Shown one piece after another: positions 43,430 to 52,300 of a stretch of 64,000 bases of DNA. Under the pieces are notes generated by a model, which was not told the origin of the DNA, did not search any database, and saw nothing but the letters and a program-made list of their open reading frames with translations. This DNA is from Scopulibacillus_A cellulosilyticus. GTDB taxonomy: Bacteria > Bacillota > Bacilli > Bacillales > Sporolactobacillaceae. A program made the translations under genes and the position numbers. The stretch spans positions 248,001 through 312,000 of the forward strand of contig NZ_JBHTCO010000005.1 in NCBI RefSeq assembly GCF_042665295.1, given 5' to 3'. Numbering within the stretch: position 1 is the first letter of the stretch; each line of letters begins with the position of its first letter.

Positions 43430-43582
43430 GTTAAATCTATTAAAACATCGGGATATTTATTCGTCAACTGACAATTTAGAATTTTTTAATAAATATTTTT
43501 AAAATTGAACTATAATCTATACATTGAAAAGACCATTCTTTTTCAGGTTTGAAACGGGTTTTAAACAACAAACAGAATTGTG

Positions 43583-43611
43583 TTGCAATTCAAAAAATAA
43601 AATGGTAAAAT
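43583..43611 (+). promoter_or_regulatory. Promoter of the permease gene
   Basis: TTGCAA (43583-43588), 17-bp spacer, TAAAAT (43606-43611). It gives a leader of about 180 nt containing the cre site. Nothing else is seen in 43430-43582 except AT-rich sequence. Confidence 0.65.
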
Positions 43612-43692
43612 TTCTAAAAATAAGAAAGGGGGAATCTTTTTAGGGTAACATCAATTAATTACCCTAGATGCAGGCGATAATAGGCTTCATAA

Positions 43693-43706
43693 TGAAAGCG
43701 CTGTCA
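43693..43706. promoter_or_regulatory. cre site (CcpA catabolite repression)
   Basis: TGAAAGCGCTGTCA fits the consensus TGWAANCGNTNWCA at every defined position. It lies about 75 bp downstream of the predicted transcription start, suggesting a roadblock mechanism. Confidence 0.85.
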
Positions 43707-43801
43707 ATATTTCTAAAGAGACTTGGCATCTCCGTTTTTAACGATAAAAGGTTAAAGTGTGACTTAAATATCACTAATCTTAAAAGAATTAGGAGGTACA
43801 T

Positions 43802-45496
43802 ATGAACTGGACACAGGTTTATAATCCAACAGGAAACATGGTTTTGTCTTTTATAGTGGCACTTATTCCGATTTTATTTTTCTTTTGGGCACTTGCAATT
43901 AAAAAGATGAAAGGCCATTATGCTGGATTATTAACAGTTCTGATTGCTATATTAGTCGCTGTCATCTTTTATGGCATGCCAATCTCTCTGGCGATCGAAT
44001 CAACTGTTCTGGGTGCGGCAAATGGCTTATGGCCGATTGGATGGATTATTGTTGCTGCTGTATTTCTTTATAAGTTAGCAGTCAAAGCTGGACAGTTTGA
44101 ATTGATGCGGAGCTCGATTGCCAGCCTGACAGAAGACCGCCGGCTGCAGGCGTTATTAATCGCCTTTTCATTCGGTGCATTCTTAGAAGGGGCTGCCGGG
44201 TTTGGAACACCTGTAGCCATTGCTGGCGCTTTGCTTGCGGGCATAGGCTTTAATCCTTTTTATGCGGCGGGACTTTGTTTAATTGCCAATACGGCACCTG
44301 TAGCTTTTGGTGCCATTGGCAGTCCGATTATTGCCGCCGCTCAGGTATCAGGAATTAATTCCGATATTTTAAGCCAAATGATCGGCAGACAGTTACCTGT
44401 ATTGTCCGCCTTTGTTCCGTTCTGGCTAATATTTATTATGGCCGGTTGGAAGAAAACAATCGAAGTTTTACCGGCAATATTGGTTTGCGGGCTTTCCTTT
44501 GCCGTCACTCAATTTTTAACTTCCAACTACCTGGGTCCCGAGCTGCCGGATATCGCTTCATCTATTGTCAGTCTTGTCGCACTCGCCCTTTTTCTAAAAA
44601 TTTGGCGTCCAAAATCCATCTTTCGTTTCAAAAATGAAGAACCTCCCGAGAACAAAACTCCAAATAAAACAGCTTACGCCGGGAGCGGCTTGGGAACAAC
44701 AGAACAAGCTGCAGCACTTCTTAAAAACAAAAAACACAGCGGAGTGCAAATCTTCAAGGCCTGGTCACCATTTCTTTTATTAATCGTGATAATCGGACTT
44801 TGGGGAGGGTTTAATTCTGTAAAAAAATTATTAAGCTATGCTACTGTTGAATTCCCCATTCCCGGATTGAATAATGCTATATTTAAGGCGCAGCCTATCG
44901 TCGATCACTTAACACCGTATGCCGCCTCCTATAAATGGGATATCTTAGGTGCAGCAGGAACGGCCATTTTGATCACTGCATTTGTTACGAAATTTATATA
45001 TTCAATGCCATGGAAAATCTGGTGTCAGACATTTATTGAAACGCTGAAGGAATTACGTCATCCGCTGATTATGATTGCTTCTGTCTTGGGATTAGCTTAC
45101 ATTTGCAACTATTCCGGCATGAGTGCAACGCTCGGGCTTGCGTTTGCCTCAACAGGGGTTTTATTCCCATTCTTCGCACCATTGCTTGGATGGACCGGTG
45201 TGTTCCTTACCGGTTCAGACACCTCGTCAAATGCCCTTTTTGGTAATTTACAAAGGATTACCGGTCAGCAAATCGGTGTCGATCCGACATTGCTTGTAGC
45301 GGCTAATTCCAGCGGGGGTGTCACAGGAAAAATGATTTCCCCGCAATCGATCGCTGTTGCCACTGCAGCCACCGGGCAAGTAGGAAAAGAAGGAAGTTTG
45401 TTCCGTTTTACAATGAAACACAGTTTGTTATTTGTTCTTATCGTAAGTGTCATCACTGTTCTGGAAGCTTACGTGATCAGCTGGATTATTCCGTAA
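43802..45496 (+). CDS. L-lactate/glycolate permease (LctP family)
   Basis: A membrane transporter of 564 residues with about 12-14 TMs. Family blocks: FGAFLEGAAGFGTPVAIAGALL (about 125-146), CLIANTAPVAFGAIGSP, GWTGVFLTGSDTSSNALFGNLQ and NSSGGVTGKMISPQSIAVA. AGGAGG precedes the ATG. It is divergent from the GntR regulator and glcEFD, so it probably imports glycolate (GlcA-like) or lactate as substrate of that oxidase. A perfect cre site in the leader predicts glucose repression. Confidence 0.93.
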   Translation: MNWTQVYNPTGNMVLSFIVALIPILFFFWALAIKKMKGHYAGLLTVLIAILVAVIFYGMPISLAIESTVLGAANGLWPIGWIIVAAVFLYKLAVKAGQFELMRSSIASLTEDRRLQALLIAFSFGAFLEGAAGFGTPVAIAGALLAGIGFNPFYAAGLCLIANTAPVAFGAIGSPIIAAAQVSGINSDILSQMIGRQLPVLSAFVPFWLIFIMAGWKKTIEVLPAILVCGLSFAVTQFLTSNYLGPELPDIASSIVSLVALALFLKIWRPKSIFRFKNEEPPENKTPNKTAYAGSGLGTTEQAAALLKNKKHSGVQIFKAWSPFLLLIVIIGLWGGFNSVKKLLSYATVEFPIPGLNNAIFKAQPIVDHLTPYAASYKWDILGAAGTAILITAFVTKFIYSMPWKIWCQTFIETLKELRHPLIMIASVLGLAYICNYSGMSATLGLAFASTGVLFPFFAPLLGWTGVFLTGSDTSSNALFGNLQRITGQQIGVDPTLLVAANSSGGVTGKMISPQSIAVATAATGQVGKEGSLFRFTMKHSLLFVLIVSVITVLEAYVISWIIP

Positions 45497-45550
45497 CCTG
45501 CTCTCCATTCTTAATTTTAATGCGGATAAGACTGGTGCGGTTCATAAGGA

Positions 45551-45577
45551 AAGCCCGAGATAAACTCGGGCTTTTTC
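45551..45577 (+). terminator. Terminator after the permease gene
   Basis: AAGCCCGAG/CTCGGGCTT stem with TTTTT. Confidence 0.85.
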
Positions 45578-45628
45578 AAGTTAATTTAGCTAATTAATCA
45601 CGACAGACCTGTGATGGTAATTCCACCT

Positions 45629-46273
45629 TTATAAGGATTTTAATGCTTCAGGAATTGGCGTGCTTCCGGAAACAAGATCAAAGGAACGGTTAAACGTATT
45701 TTCCTCAGTAATAGCTGCCAATAAAGTATTCGCTACATCTTCGCGGGGAATAGAACTTCTCGTTAGATTTTCTTTTGCTGTAACCTTTCCTGTCCCCGGT
45801 TCATTTAATAATCCTCCGGGTCGAACAATCGTATATGTTAAGCCGCTTGCCTCGAGGATTTTATCTGCATAGTGCTTGGCAACATAGTATGGCTTAATTT
45901 GTTCGTTCCAATTTTCGCGGTTGTTCGCTTGAAGGGCGCTTACCATTATAAAGCGTTTGATGCCAGCTTGTTTAGCTGCTTCAATCGTTTTTGCCGCACC
46001 ATCAAGGTCGATAAGCAATGTTTTATCATACCCTGTTTTACCGCCTGATCCGGCTGTAAAGATCACCGCATCGCATCCTTTGGCCGCTTCTACAATTTCA
46101 GACACCGTTCCTTCCAGATTAGCAACCTTAGTTTCGGCTCCTATCTTCTCAAGATTCTCTGTTTGTTCCGGTTTTCTTACCATACCCCTAACAGTATGTT
46201 CACTGCTATTTGCCAGAAGTTCTGTCAGCTGACGGCCAATTTGTCCGTTTGCACCTACGACAAAGATCTTCAT
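45629..46273 (-). CDS. NAD(P)-binding atypical SDR (YhfK/YwnB-like)
   Basis: A 214-residue Rossmann protein. Cofactor loop VVGANGQIGRQLTELL, basic RGMVRKPEQ for NADP, FTAGSGGKTGYDKT, then ASGLTYTIVRPGGLLNEPGTG, the NAD-dependent epimerase-like signature of YhfK and biliverdin-reductase-type proteins. Function is unknown. It is monocistronic. The Arg after the second strand suggests NADPH binding. Confidence 0.85.
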   Translation of the reverse strand: MKIFVVGANGQIGRQLTELLANSSEHTVRGMVRKPEQTENLEKIGAETKVANLEGTVSEIVEAAKGCDAVIFTAGSGGKTGYDKTLLIDLDGAAKTIEAAKQAGIKRFIMVSALQANNRENWNEQIKPYYVAKHYADKILEASGLTYTIVRPGGLLNEPGTGKVTAKENLTRSSIPREDVANTLLAAITEENTFNRSFDLVSGSTPIPEALKSL

Positions 46274-46391
46274 TTCATCGACTCTCCCTTTTCATAGAAT
46301 GATCACTATCTTCTTAAGTATCAAAAACATTATAAAGTTATTCAACAATTCTGCTTGGCTGAAATTCAAAAGTGTATTTCATTAATTTGTT

Positions 46392-47147
46392 TTATTTTTT
46401 ACTTGGCATATGTTTTGGAATCTCATCCTTAGGAATTTCACCATCGTTTCCCAAATAATAATGCCTCATCGGTTTTAGATGTTCATCTAATTCATAAACA
46501 AGCGGTACACCCGTTGGAATGTTCAAGCTCATAATGCCATCAGCCGGAATATTATCCAGGTATTGTACGAGCGATCTTATAAGCGATCTTATCGTATTTC
46601 CATGAGAAGATATAATAACCTTCTGACCTGATTGGATTGCCGGTGCTATCGTCTCATGCCAGTATTTTAAGACCCTTTTTTCAGTATCTGCAAGATTTTC
46701 AGTTAGAGGAAACTCTTGTTCCTTTAAATCTTTATATTTAGGGTCCGTTGCTTCATATCTTGGATCGTTTTTATGCAACTCGGGAGGTCTGACATTCATT
46801 GATCTTCTCCATAAATGTACCTGTTCATCGCCATATTTTTTAGCAGTCTCAGCTTTATTTAATCCCTGCAGTGCACCGTAATGCCTTTCATTTAATCGCC
46901 ATGACTTATATACCGGAACCCACATAAGGTCCATTTCATGAAGAACAATCCATAACGTTCGGATAGCTCTCTTGAGAACAGACGTGTAGGCCGCATCAAA
47001 GATGTAGCCATGTTTCTTTAAGATACACCCCGCATCCCTTGCTTCTTTCAGTCCTTTTTCCGAAAGATCAACATCTGTCCATCCAGTAAATTTATTTTCT
47101 AGATTATACAGGCTTTGTCCATGACGAACGAGTACAAGTTTTATCAT
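46392..47147 (-). CDS. gpmA: 2,3-bisphosphoglycerate-dependent phosphoglycerate mutase
   Basis: Cytoplasmic glycolytic enzyme of 251 residues interconverting 3- and 2-phosphoglycerate. The phospho-His motif LVRHGQSLYNLENKFTGWTDVDLSEKG, RLNERHYGALQGLNK and the second His region ISSHGNTIRSLI are intact. ATG 47147 follows AAAGGAGT. Bacillus usually relies on the Mn-dependent GpmI, so a GpmA here would be a second, cofactor-dependent isozyme. Confidence 0.95.
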   Translation of the reverse strand: MIKLVLVRHGQSLYNLENKFTGWTDVDLSEKGLKEARDAGCILKKHGYIFDAAYTSVLKRAIRTLWIVLHEMDLMWVPVYKSWRLNERHYGALQGLNKAETAKKYGDEQVHLWRRSMNVRPPELHKNDPRYEATDPKYKDLKEQEFPLTENLADTEKRVLKYWHETIAPAIQSGQKVIISSHGNTIRSLIRSLVQYLDNIPADGIMSLNIPTGVPLVYELDEHLKPMRHYYLGNDGEIPKDEIPKHMPSKK

Positions 47148-47297
47148 AATGACTCCTTTCAACAAAAGAACACACATTTAATTGTAATATTTTAAACTGG
47201 TACTTATTCTTTGTTTTTACATCCCGTCTATTCAGAACATACCACTTGATTACGATTTATAAACATCAGCAAGAAACGAAAACTATGTAAAAATCAA

Positions 47298-47329
47298 ACT
47301 GGTTTTCCTTTATAGTACGGAAAACCAGT
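47298..47329. terminator. Terminator downstream of the Fbp-like gene
   Basis: Perfect 11-bp stem ACTGGTTTTCC/GGAAAACCAGT; on - it is followed by TTTGATTTTT. Confidence 0.75.
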
Positions 47330-47364
47330 AATCAGCCGCTATATCATGCAGAAATCTAAAATTA

Positions 47365-47529
47365 TTAACCGTGACTTTGCCGTGCGGTTATCTGAAAAAT
47401 TCTTTCAAGTTCACTTAAGGTAAGACGATATAACTGTCTATTCGATACCTTATAAATTCCGGCATCGAGCAATTTTTCAATGTAGTACTGTTTTTTTGCT
47501 TCAATGGCCTCACGTAATTGATTGTTCAC
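47365..47529 (-). CDS. Fur-regulated basic protein (Fbp)-like small protein
   Basis: A 54-residue protein too short for ordinary ORF lists. LREAIEAKKQYYIEKLLDAGIYK followed by LYRLTLSELERIF matches the pattern of B. subtilis FbpA/FbpB (KKxxLIxKLxxxxIYK...LTLxELE), small proteins that assist the iron-sparing sRNA FsrA. GTG start at 47529 with AGAGGGGGG upstream. It starts 16 bp after the frameshifted CidA/LrgA-like gene. No Fur box was recognised upstream. Confidence 0.75.
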   Translation of the reverse strand: MNNQLREAIEAKKQYYIEKLLDAGIYKVSNRQLYRLTLSELERIFQITARQSHG

Positions 47530-47545
47530 CCTACTTCCCCCCTCT

Positions 47546-47759
47546 TTATACCTTCACAAGAACAGACTCTTTTACAAAAAGAACGTAACCCCGTCCCACC
47601 CAATCCAGCTTGATAACCCGGCAAAGCAGTAAAAGAAATAATATCAGCATCCCAATGAAACTTCCGGGGATTGGCAAATGAAACAAATATGCCAGACCGT
47701 TTCCAATCACTAAAAAACCCGAAAAGGATTAAAAGTTGACTTAACCATTGCCATTTCAA
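47546..47759 (-). pseudogene. CidA/LrgA-like holin protein gene, frameshifted
   Basis: TTG 47759 behind AGGAGGG opens MKWQWLSQLLILFGF. In the T6 run near 47710 the frame must drop one T to continue as LVIGNGLAYLFHLPIPGSFIGMLILFLLLCRVIKLDW, the CidA/LrgA signature. It then ends early (about 69 residues against 115-130). As given the gene is broken, unless slippage restores it. Confidence 0.7.
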
Positions 47760-47961
47760 TGATCCTTCCCTCCTAACCCTGTCATTTATTTTCCTTTTCA
47801 GTTTAAGAAATTCTAAATAGGATTTCAGTATTCTTGTTATAAAAACTGACATGCTTTTTAATTTATGTTATTTAATGTCAGCTTTTATAACATCATCTTG
47901 ATTAAATTTGAAATAGAAGCTAACTAATGACTTCCTTCAACGTTAAATCTTTTTAGAAATA

Positions 47962-48003
47962 AAAAATCCAGACCCCCTTAAACTAAAGAAAGTCTGGATT
48001 TTT
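47962..48003. terminator. Bidirectional terminator
   Basis: 12-bp stem AAAAATCCAGAC/GTCTGGATTTTT in the 47853-48191 gap. The remainder of the gap is non-coding. Confidence 0.75.
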
Positions 48004-48123
48004 ACTTACCTTCATTTAGGAGAACGGTACTTAAATATGGCTGCACGGACATTTTGGATGTTTTTGTTGGAATTTTAAAACTTTAGATACCCATTAAAAG
48101 TGTAATTTCTTTGTTGGAAATAT

Positions 48124-48157
48124 AAGCCAATCCCCTAGCACCAAAGGAGATTGGCTT
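48124..48157 (-). terminator. Terminator after the MFS gene at 48192
   Basis: AAGCCAATC/GATTGGCTT stem with inner CTCC-type pairs, 35 bp past the stop codon. Confidence 0.6.
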
Positions 48158-48191
48158 AATTATCTTATACGTTCTCTATGATGTGCTATTT

Positions 48192-49415
48192 CTATTTATC
48201 TTTTAAAACTTTAGCCCTGCGACGATCAATCACATAACTAACTACCGTTATAATTAACCCAATTATTGTTACAAGAGACGCTATCCATGGAACGGTATGC
48301 AGACCTGTATGATCAACGGCGAACCCGCCAAGAAATGCACCGCCGGCGTTTCCTAAATTGAACGCTGATTGGTTGGATGTTGAAGCTATCGTCGGAGCAT
48401 CTTTGGCTACGTTCATAATCCGTACTTGTAATGAAGGGACGATCCCAAAAGCGGCGATTCCCCATATAAAGATCGTTGCAACTGCTAAAATTTTATGTCC
48501 ATCAGTTATGGAAAACACAGCTAAGATAATTGCTAATAGTGTAAGATTAACGATTAAACTTGGCATTAAACGCCAATCTGCCAGCTTCCCGCCGAGAATA
48601 TTTCCAATTGTCACCCCAACACCAAACAATACAAGGATTATTGTAACGCTATGTTCTGCAAATCCTGTAATTCTCTCAAGTATAGGTGTAATATAAGTAA
48701 ATGCTGTAAATACACCGCCAAATCCGAATATGGTCATTAACAATGCAATTGAAACCTGCGGATGCCGGAAAATATTGATCTCTTTACGAAGACTTTGCTG
48801 ATTATTTGTTTGGACACGCGGCACTAACATCATAATACCTATAAAAGCGATCAATCCTAAAAAGGTGATGATCCAAAAGCTTACCCTCCAGCCGAATTGC
48901 TGGCCTATAAATGTGCCGAACGGAACCCCAAGGATGTTAGCAAGTGTCAGACCTGTAAACATAATCGCGACAGCACTTGCCCGTTTTTCCGGACGCACCA
49001 GACTTGAAGCGATAATAGAGCCTACACCGAAAAATGTACCGTGAGCAAATGCTGCCACAATACGGGCGATCATTAAGAATGTATAATTTGTTGAAACCGC
49101 AGCAAGCGCGTTACCAACAATAAATATAGCCATTAAAATACAAAGAAGCGCTTTGCGCGGCGTACGATAGGTTAGCGCGGTTAGAACAGGTCCGCCTACA
49201 GCTACGCCAAGAGCATAACCGGTAATGAGTTGACCGGCTTTAGAGATTGAAACATGCAGATCACCGGCAACATTAGGGAGAAGACCCATAATGACAAATT
49301 CGGTCATACCGATGGCAAATGCTCCTATTGTTAATGCTGCTAGAGCAATCGGAAATCCTTGTGTCCGTTTTTTAGGACTGGCTGCTATATTATTTTGCTT
49401 TGTTTGTGTACTCAT
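48192..49415 (-). CDS. MFS transporter (DHA1, AraJ/YdhP-like)
   Basis: A 407-residue, 12-TM exporter: IGMTEFVIMGLLPNVAGDLHVSISKAGQLITGYALGVAVGGP is the family's first-segment signature (begins about 38), followed by FAHGTFFGVGSIIASSLV and a second half with ANILGVPFGTFIGQQFGWR. It likely exports sugars, drugs or purines. AAGGAG precedes the ATG. The IclR-type regulator lies 41 bp upstream in the same direction, so the two are probably cotranscribed or the regulator controls it. Confidence 0.9.
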   Translation of the reverse strand: MSTQTKQNNIAASPKKRTQGFPIALAALTIGAFAIGMTEFVIMGLLPNVAGDLHVSISKAGQLITGYALGVAVGGPVLTALTYRTPRKALLCILMAIFIVGNALAAVSTNYTFLMIARIVAAFAHGTFFGVGSIIASSLVRPEKRASAVAIMFTGLTLANILGVPFGTFIGQQFGWRVSFWIITFLGLIAFIGIMMLVPRVQTNNQQSLRKEINIFRHPQVSIALLMTIFGFGGVFTAFTYITPILERITGFAEHSVTIILVLFGVGVTIGNILGGKLADWRLMPSLIVNLTLLAIILAVFSITDGHKILAVATIFIWGIAAFGIVPSLQVRIMNVAKDAPTIASTSNQSAFNLGNAGGAFLGGFAVDHTGLHTVPWIASLVTIIGLIITVVSYVIDRRRAKVLKDK

Positions 49416-49456
49416 TTTTTACAACTCCTTCCCAATTTTGATTAAGTAAAAAAATG

Positions 49457-50221
49457 TTAACTATCATTTCTAGCTATTGCCGAAGAAATTTTACCTGCAC
49501 ATTGCTTAACTAATTGACCATAGGTGTCATCCTTCTGCTTCGAGACGCGAACCGAAGGGCCTGAAAGTGCGATAGCTGCAACGACTTTGCCGTTTTTCCA
49601 AATAGGGGCAGCTATACAACGGTTCCCGGGTTCTCCTTCTTCATCATCTATGGCATAGCTCATTTCTCTTATATGATGAAGCTCCTTCTCAAACCGGAAG
49701 CGATCCGTAATTGTGTTCTCGGTATATTTTTTATAGTCTAAAGCCTTGACGATTCTTTTTTGAACGTCTTCGGTTTGATAAGCAAGAATACATTTTCCTA
49801 TTGCACTCGTATGGATATCGCTTTTGTTTCCAATTTCCGAGTGTGTGCGTGTTGAATAATGCCCGCTCACCACTTGCGTTGTAACAACTTGTAAACCGTG
49901 AATAATACCTATATAGATAGTCTCATTCGTCTTTTCGCACAGTTCCTGCATGGCAGGTACTGCACCCCAATTCCAATCAAAATGAAATGGCGCCTGATTT
50001 TGTTGCAAGACAGTTAACACAAGCTCACTGGAAACTTGATAACGATTTTGATCATTTCGTATAATGAAATTGTTTTGTTCCAATGTGTTTACTAAACGAT
50101 AAGTCGTACTTTTATTGAAACCAAGTGTTTCCATAATCTCTTGAACTGTAATGCCGGGCCGTTCCAGCAACAACCGAAAAATATCTAATCCTTTTTTCAA
50201 GGTACCAACTTCATTTGTCAA
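49457..50221 (-). CDS. IclR-family transcriptional regulator
   Basis: A 254-residue regulator. N-terminal winged helix LDIFRLLLERPGITVQEIMETLGFNKSTTYRLVNTLEQ and a C-terminal effector domain with the IclR patterns HTSAIGKCILAY, RGYAIDDEE-like YAIDDEEGEPGNRCIAAPI and ALSGPSVRVS. The start is likely TTG 50221 (AGGGTGG 8 nt upstream); an ATG at 50242 would place the SD within the gene. It probably controls the downstream MFS gene. The effector is unknown. Confidence 0.9.
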   Translation of the reverse strand: MTNEVGTLKKGLDIFRLLLERPGITVQEIMETLGFNKSTTYRLVNTLEQNNFIIRNDQNRYQVSSELVLTVLQQNQAPFHFDWNWGAVPAMQELCEKTNETIYIGIIHGLQVVTTQVVSGHYSTRTHSEIGNKSDIHTSAIGKCILAYQTEDVQKRIVKALDYKKYTENTITDRFRFEKELHHIREMSYAIDDEEGEPGNRCIAAPIWKNGKVVAAIALSGPSVRVSKQKDDTYGQLVKQCAGKISSAIARNDS

Positions 50222-50360
50222 GGCAACCACCACCCTAATCATATTAAGGGACTTTTAAAAACCGATTTTCATTATATGAGAGGGACTTATCAGTGTCAAA
50301 TAAAGAAAACCCTTTCTTGAAAATTCCCTATAAAAGGGAAAAGCAAATAGTTAAATACAA

Positions 50361-50410
50361 AAACGCACCCTGGCCATGTATGTAAAATACAGGCTTTGGG
50401 TGCGTTTTTT
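50361..50410. terminator. Bidirectional terminator before the ABC exporter 3' end
   Basis: AAACGCACCC/GGGTGCGTTT outer stem with T7 on + and A-rich sequence on the other side. Confidence 0.75.
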
Positions 50411-50422
50411 TAATCTTTTAAT

Positions 50423-52300
50423 CTATATAATTTCTTTGCTTGTACTTCTCCCAGTAAACTGACTGTTATAAAGATCGGCATAAAAACCGTCTTTTGCGAG
50501 CAGCTCCTCATGGTTTCCTTTCTCTATCACGCTGCCATTATTCATTACTAGGATAAGGTCAGCGTCCCGAATAGTCGACAGTCTGTGGGCAATGACAAAG
50601 CTCGTTCTTCCTTTCATGAGTTCGTTCATCGCCTTTTGAATATACACTTCCGTCCTTGTATCAACACTGCTTGTTGCTTCATCAAGAATAAGGATGGCTG
50701 GGTCGGCCAGGATGGCGCGGGCAATGGTCAAAAGCTGTTTTTGACCTTGGGAAATATTCGATCCATCTTCATTCAAGACCGTATCATAACCGTCAGGAAG
50801 CGTTCTGATAAAATGATCCGCATGTGCGGCAGTTGCCGCTTCGATAATTTCTTCTTCTGTTGCTTTTTCACGTCCGTAGGCAATATTGTCCCGTATTGTT
50901 CCGTTAAATAACCATGTATCTTGAAGCACCATACCAAACAGGCTGTGCAGATTGCCTCGTTTTAATTGTGTAATGTCAATGCCATCAATGGTAATTTTCC
51001 CGCTGTTAATTTCATAGAATCGCATTAATAAGTTTACTAGAGTTGTCTTACCGGCCCCCGTTGGTCCTACAATAGCGATTGTTTGGCCCTGTTTGACATC
51101 AATATTCATATCTTCGATAAGAATTTCATCTTCTTTATAGCCGAATTTGACATTCTTAAATTGAACATGGCCTTGAGGAGACTGAATAACTTTAGCATCT
51201 GTTGCTTCAGGGACTTCTTCCTCTTCATCAAGCACTTCAAAGACACGCTCGGCTGAGGCAATTGTTGATTGAATAATATTGGCGATATTTGCTATTTGTG
51301 TTATCGGTTGGGCAAACTGTCTCGCATATTGAATAAACGCTTGAATGTCCCCGATTTTAATAGCATTTTTTGTGACGAGGATACCGCCAACGACACAAAC
51401 GAGTACATATCCAATGTTAGTGATAAAGCTCATAATCGGCATAATAATACCGGAAATAAACTGCGCCTTCCAACCCGAGTGATAAAGCTTTTCATTAATA
51501 TCATTGAACTTGGCAACCGATTGTTCTTCTTTACCGAATGCTTTTACAACTGTATGGCCTCCATACATTTCCTCTACATGACCGTTAAGTTCGCCAAGCG
51601 CTTTTTGCTGTCCCATGAAATAGGATTGCGACCTTTTAGCAATTGCTTTAGTAGCGAGAAAGCTAAGCGGCAAGGTTATAAAAACGATCAATGTCATTAA
51701 GGGACTGATCGTCAGCATCATCACAATAATGCCAATGAAAGTAATGACGGATGTCATCAGCTGCGTCAAACTCTGTTGTAAAGTATTACTGATATTATCT
51801 ACGTCGTTTACAACTCTGCTTAAAATCTCACCGTGAGTTTTCGAATCAAAAAATTTAAGCGGCAAGCGCGAAAGCTTATCATTCACCCGGTTGCGAAGAT
51901 CATAAACAATTTTCTGGGCAACACCTGCCATAATATATTGCTGAAAATAACTGAACAAGGCACTTAATATATATAAACAAGCTAATATCAAAAGGATATC
52001 CAATATGTAATGAAAATCAATTTTAGCGCCCGGCACGCCTTTGATTTTCATCATGATACCCTCAAATAGTTTCGTTGTAGCCTTCCCCATAATTTTCGGT
52101 CCAAGTATACAGAAAAAAGTACTAAGAACAGCTGTTAGGAACACTATAAGCACTTGATATTTATGCGGCTTAAAATAACCAATAAATCGTTTTAGCGTCC
52201 CTTTAAAATCTTTTGCTTTTTGTACTGGCATAAAGCGTCCGGGTCCGTGCCCTCTTCCCCGTCCGCCGATCGGCATTTGATTTCTTTGTTGATTACTCAT
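50423..52300 (-). CDS. ABC multidrug exporter half-transporter, consensus-Walker-B subunit
   Basis: A 625-residue half-transporter with six TMs (about 45-345) and a C-terminal nucleotide domain: Walker A GPTGAGKTTL, signature ISQGQKQL, Walker B AILILDEATSSVD with the catalytic Glu, and HRLSTIRDAD. The signature deviates from LSGGQ. It overlaps the stop of the upstream partner by 4 bp (ATGA), so the pair is translated together as a heterodimer. An N-terminal Gly/Arg-rich leader (MPIGGRGRGHGPGRFM) precedes the first TM. Confidence 0.92.
   Translation of the reverse strand: MSNQQRNQMPIGGRGRGHGPGRFMPVQKAKDFKGTLKRFIGYFKPHKYQVLIVFLTAVLSTFFCILGPKIMGKATTKLFEGIMMKIKGVPGAKIDFHYILDILLILACLYILSALFSYFQQYIMAGVAQKIVYDLRNRVNDKLSRLPLKFFDSKTHGEILSRVVNDVDNISNTLQQSLTQLMTSVITFIGIIVMMLTISPLMTLIVFITLPLSFLATKAIAKRSQSYFMGQQKALGELNGHVEEMYGGHTVVKAFGKEEQSVAKFNDINEKLYHSGWKAQFISGIIMPIMSFITNIGYVLVCVVGGILVTKNAIKIGDIQAFIQYARQFAQPITQIANIANIIQSTIASAERVFEVLDEEEEVPEATDAKVIQSPQGHVQFKNVKFGYKEDEILIEDMNIDVKQGQTIAIVGPTGAGKTTLVNLLMRFYEINSGKITIDGIDITQLKRGNLHSLFGMVLQDTWLFNGTIRDNIAYGREKATEEEIIEAATAAHADHFIRTLPDGYDTVLNEDGSNISQGQKQLLTIARAILADPAILILDEATSSVDTRTEVYIQKAMNELMKGRTSFVIAHRLSTIRDADLILVMNNGSVIEKGNHEELLAKDGFYADLYNSQFTGRSTSKEII

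Noticed and set aside
47526..47852. 108-aa ORF on the - strand as a real gene
   Set aside because: Its C-terminal half has no sensible pattern, while a neighbouring frame shows a clear CidA/LrgA block; a frameshifted gene explains it better.
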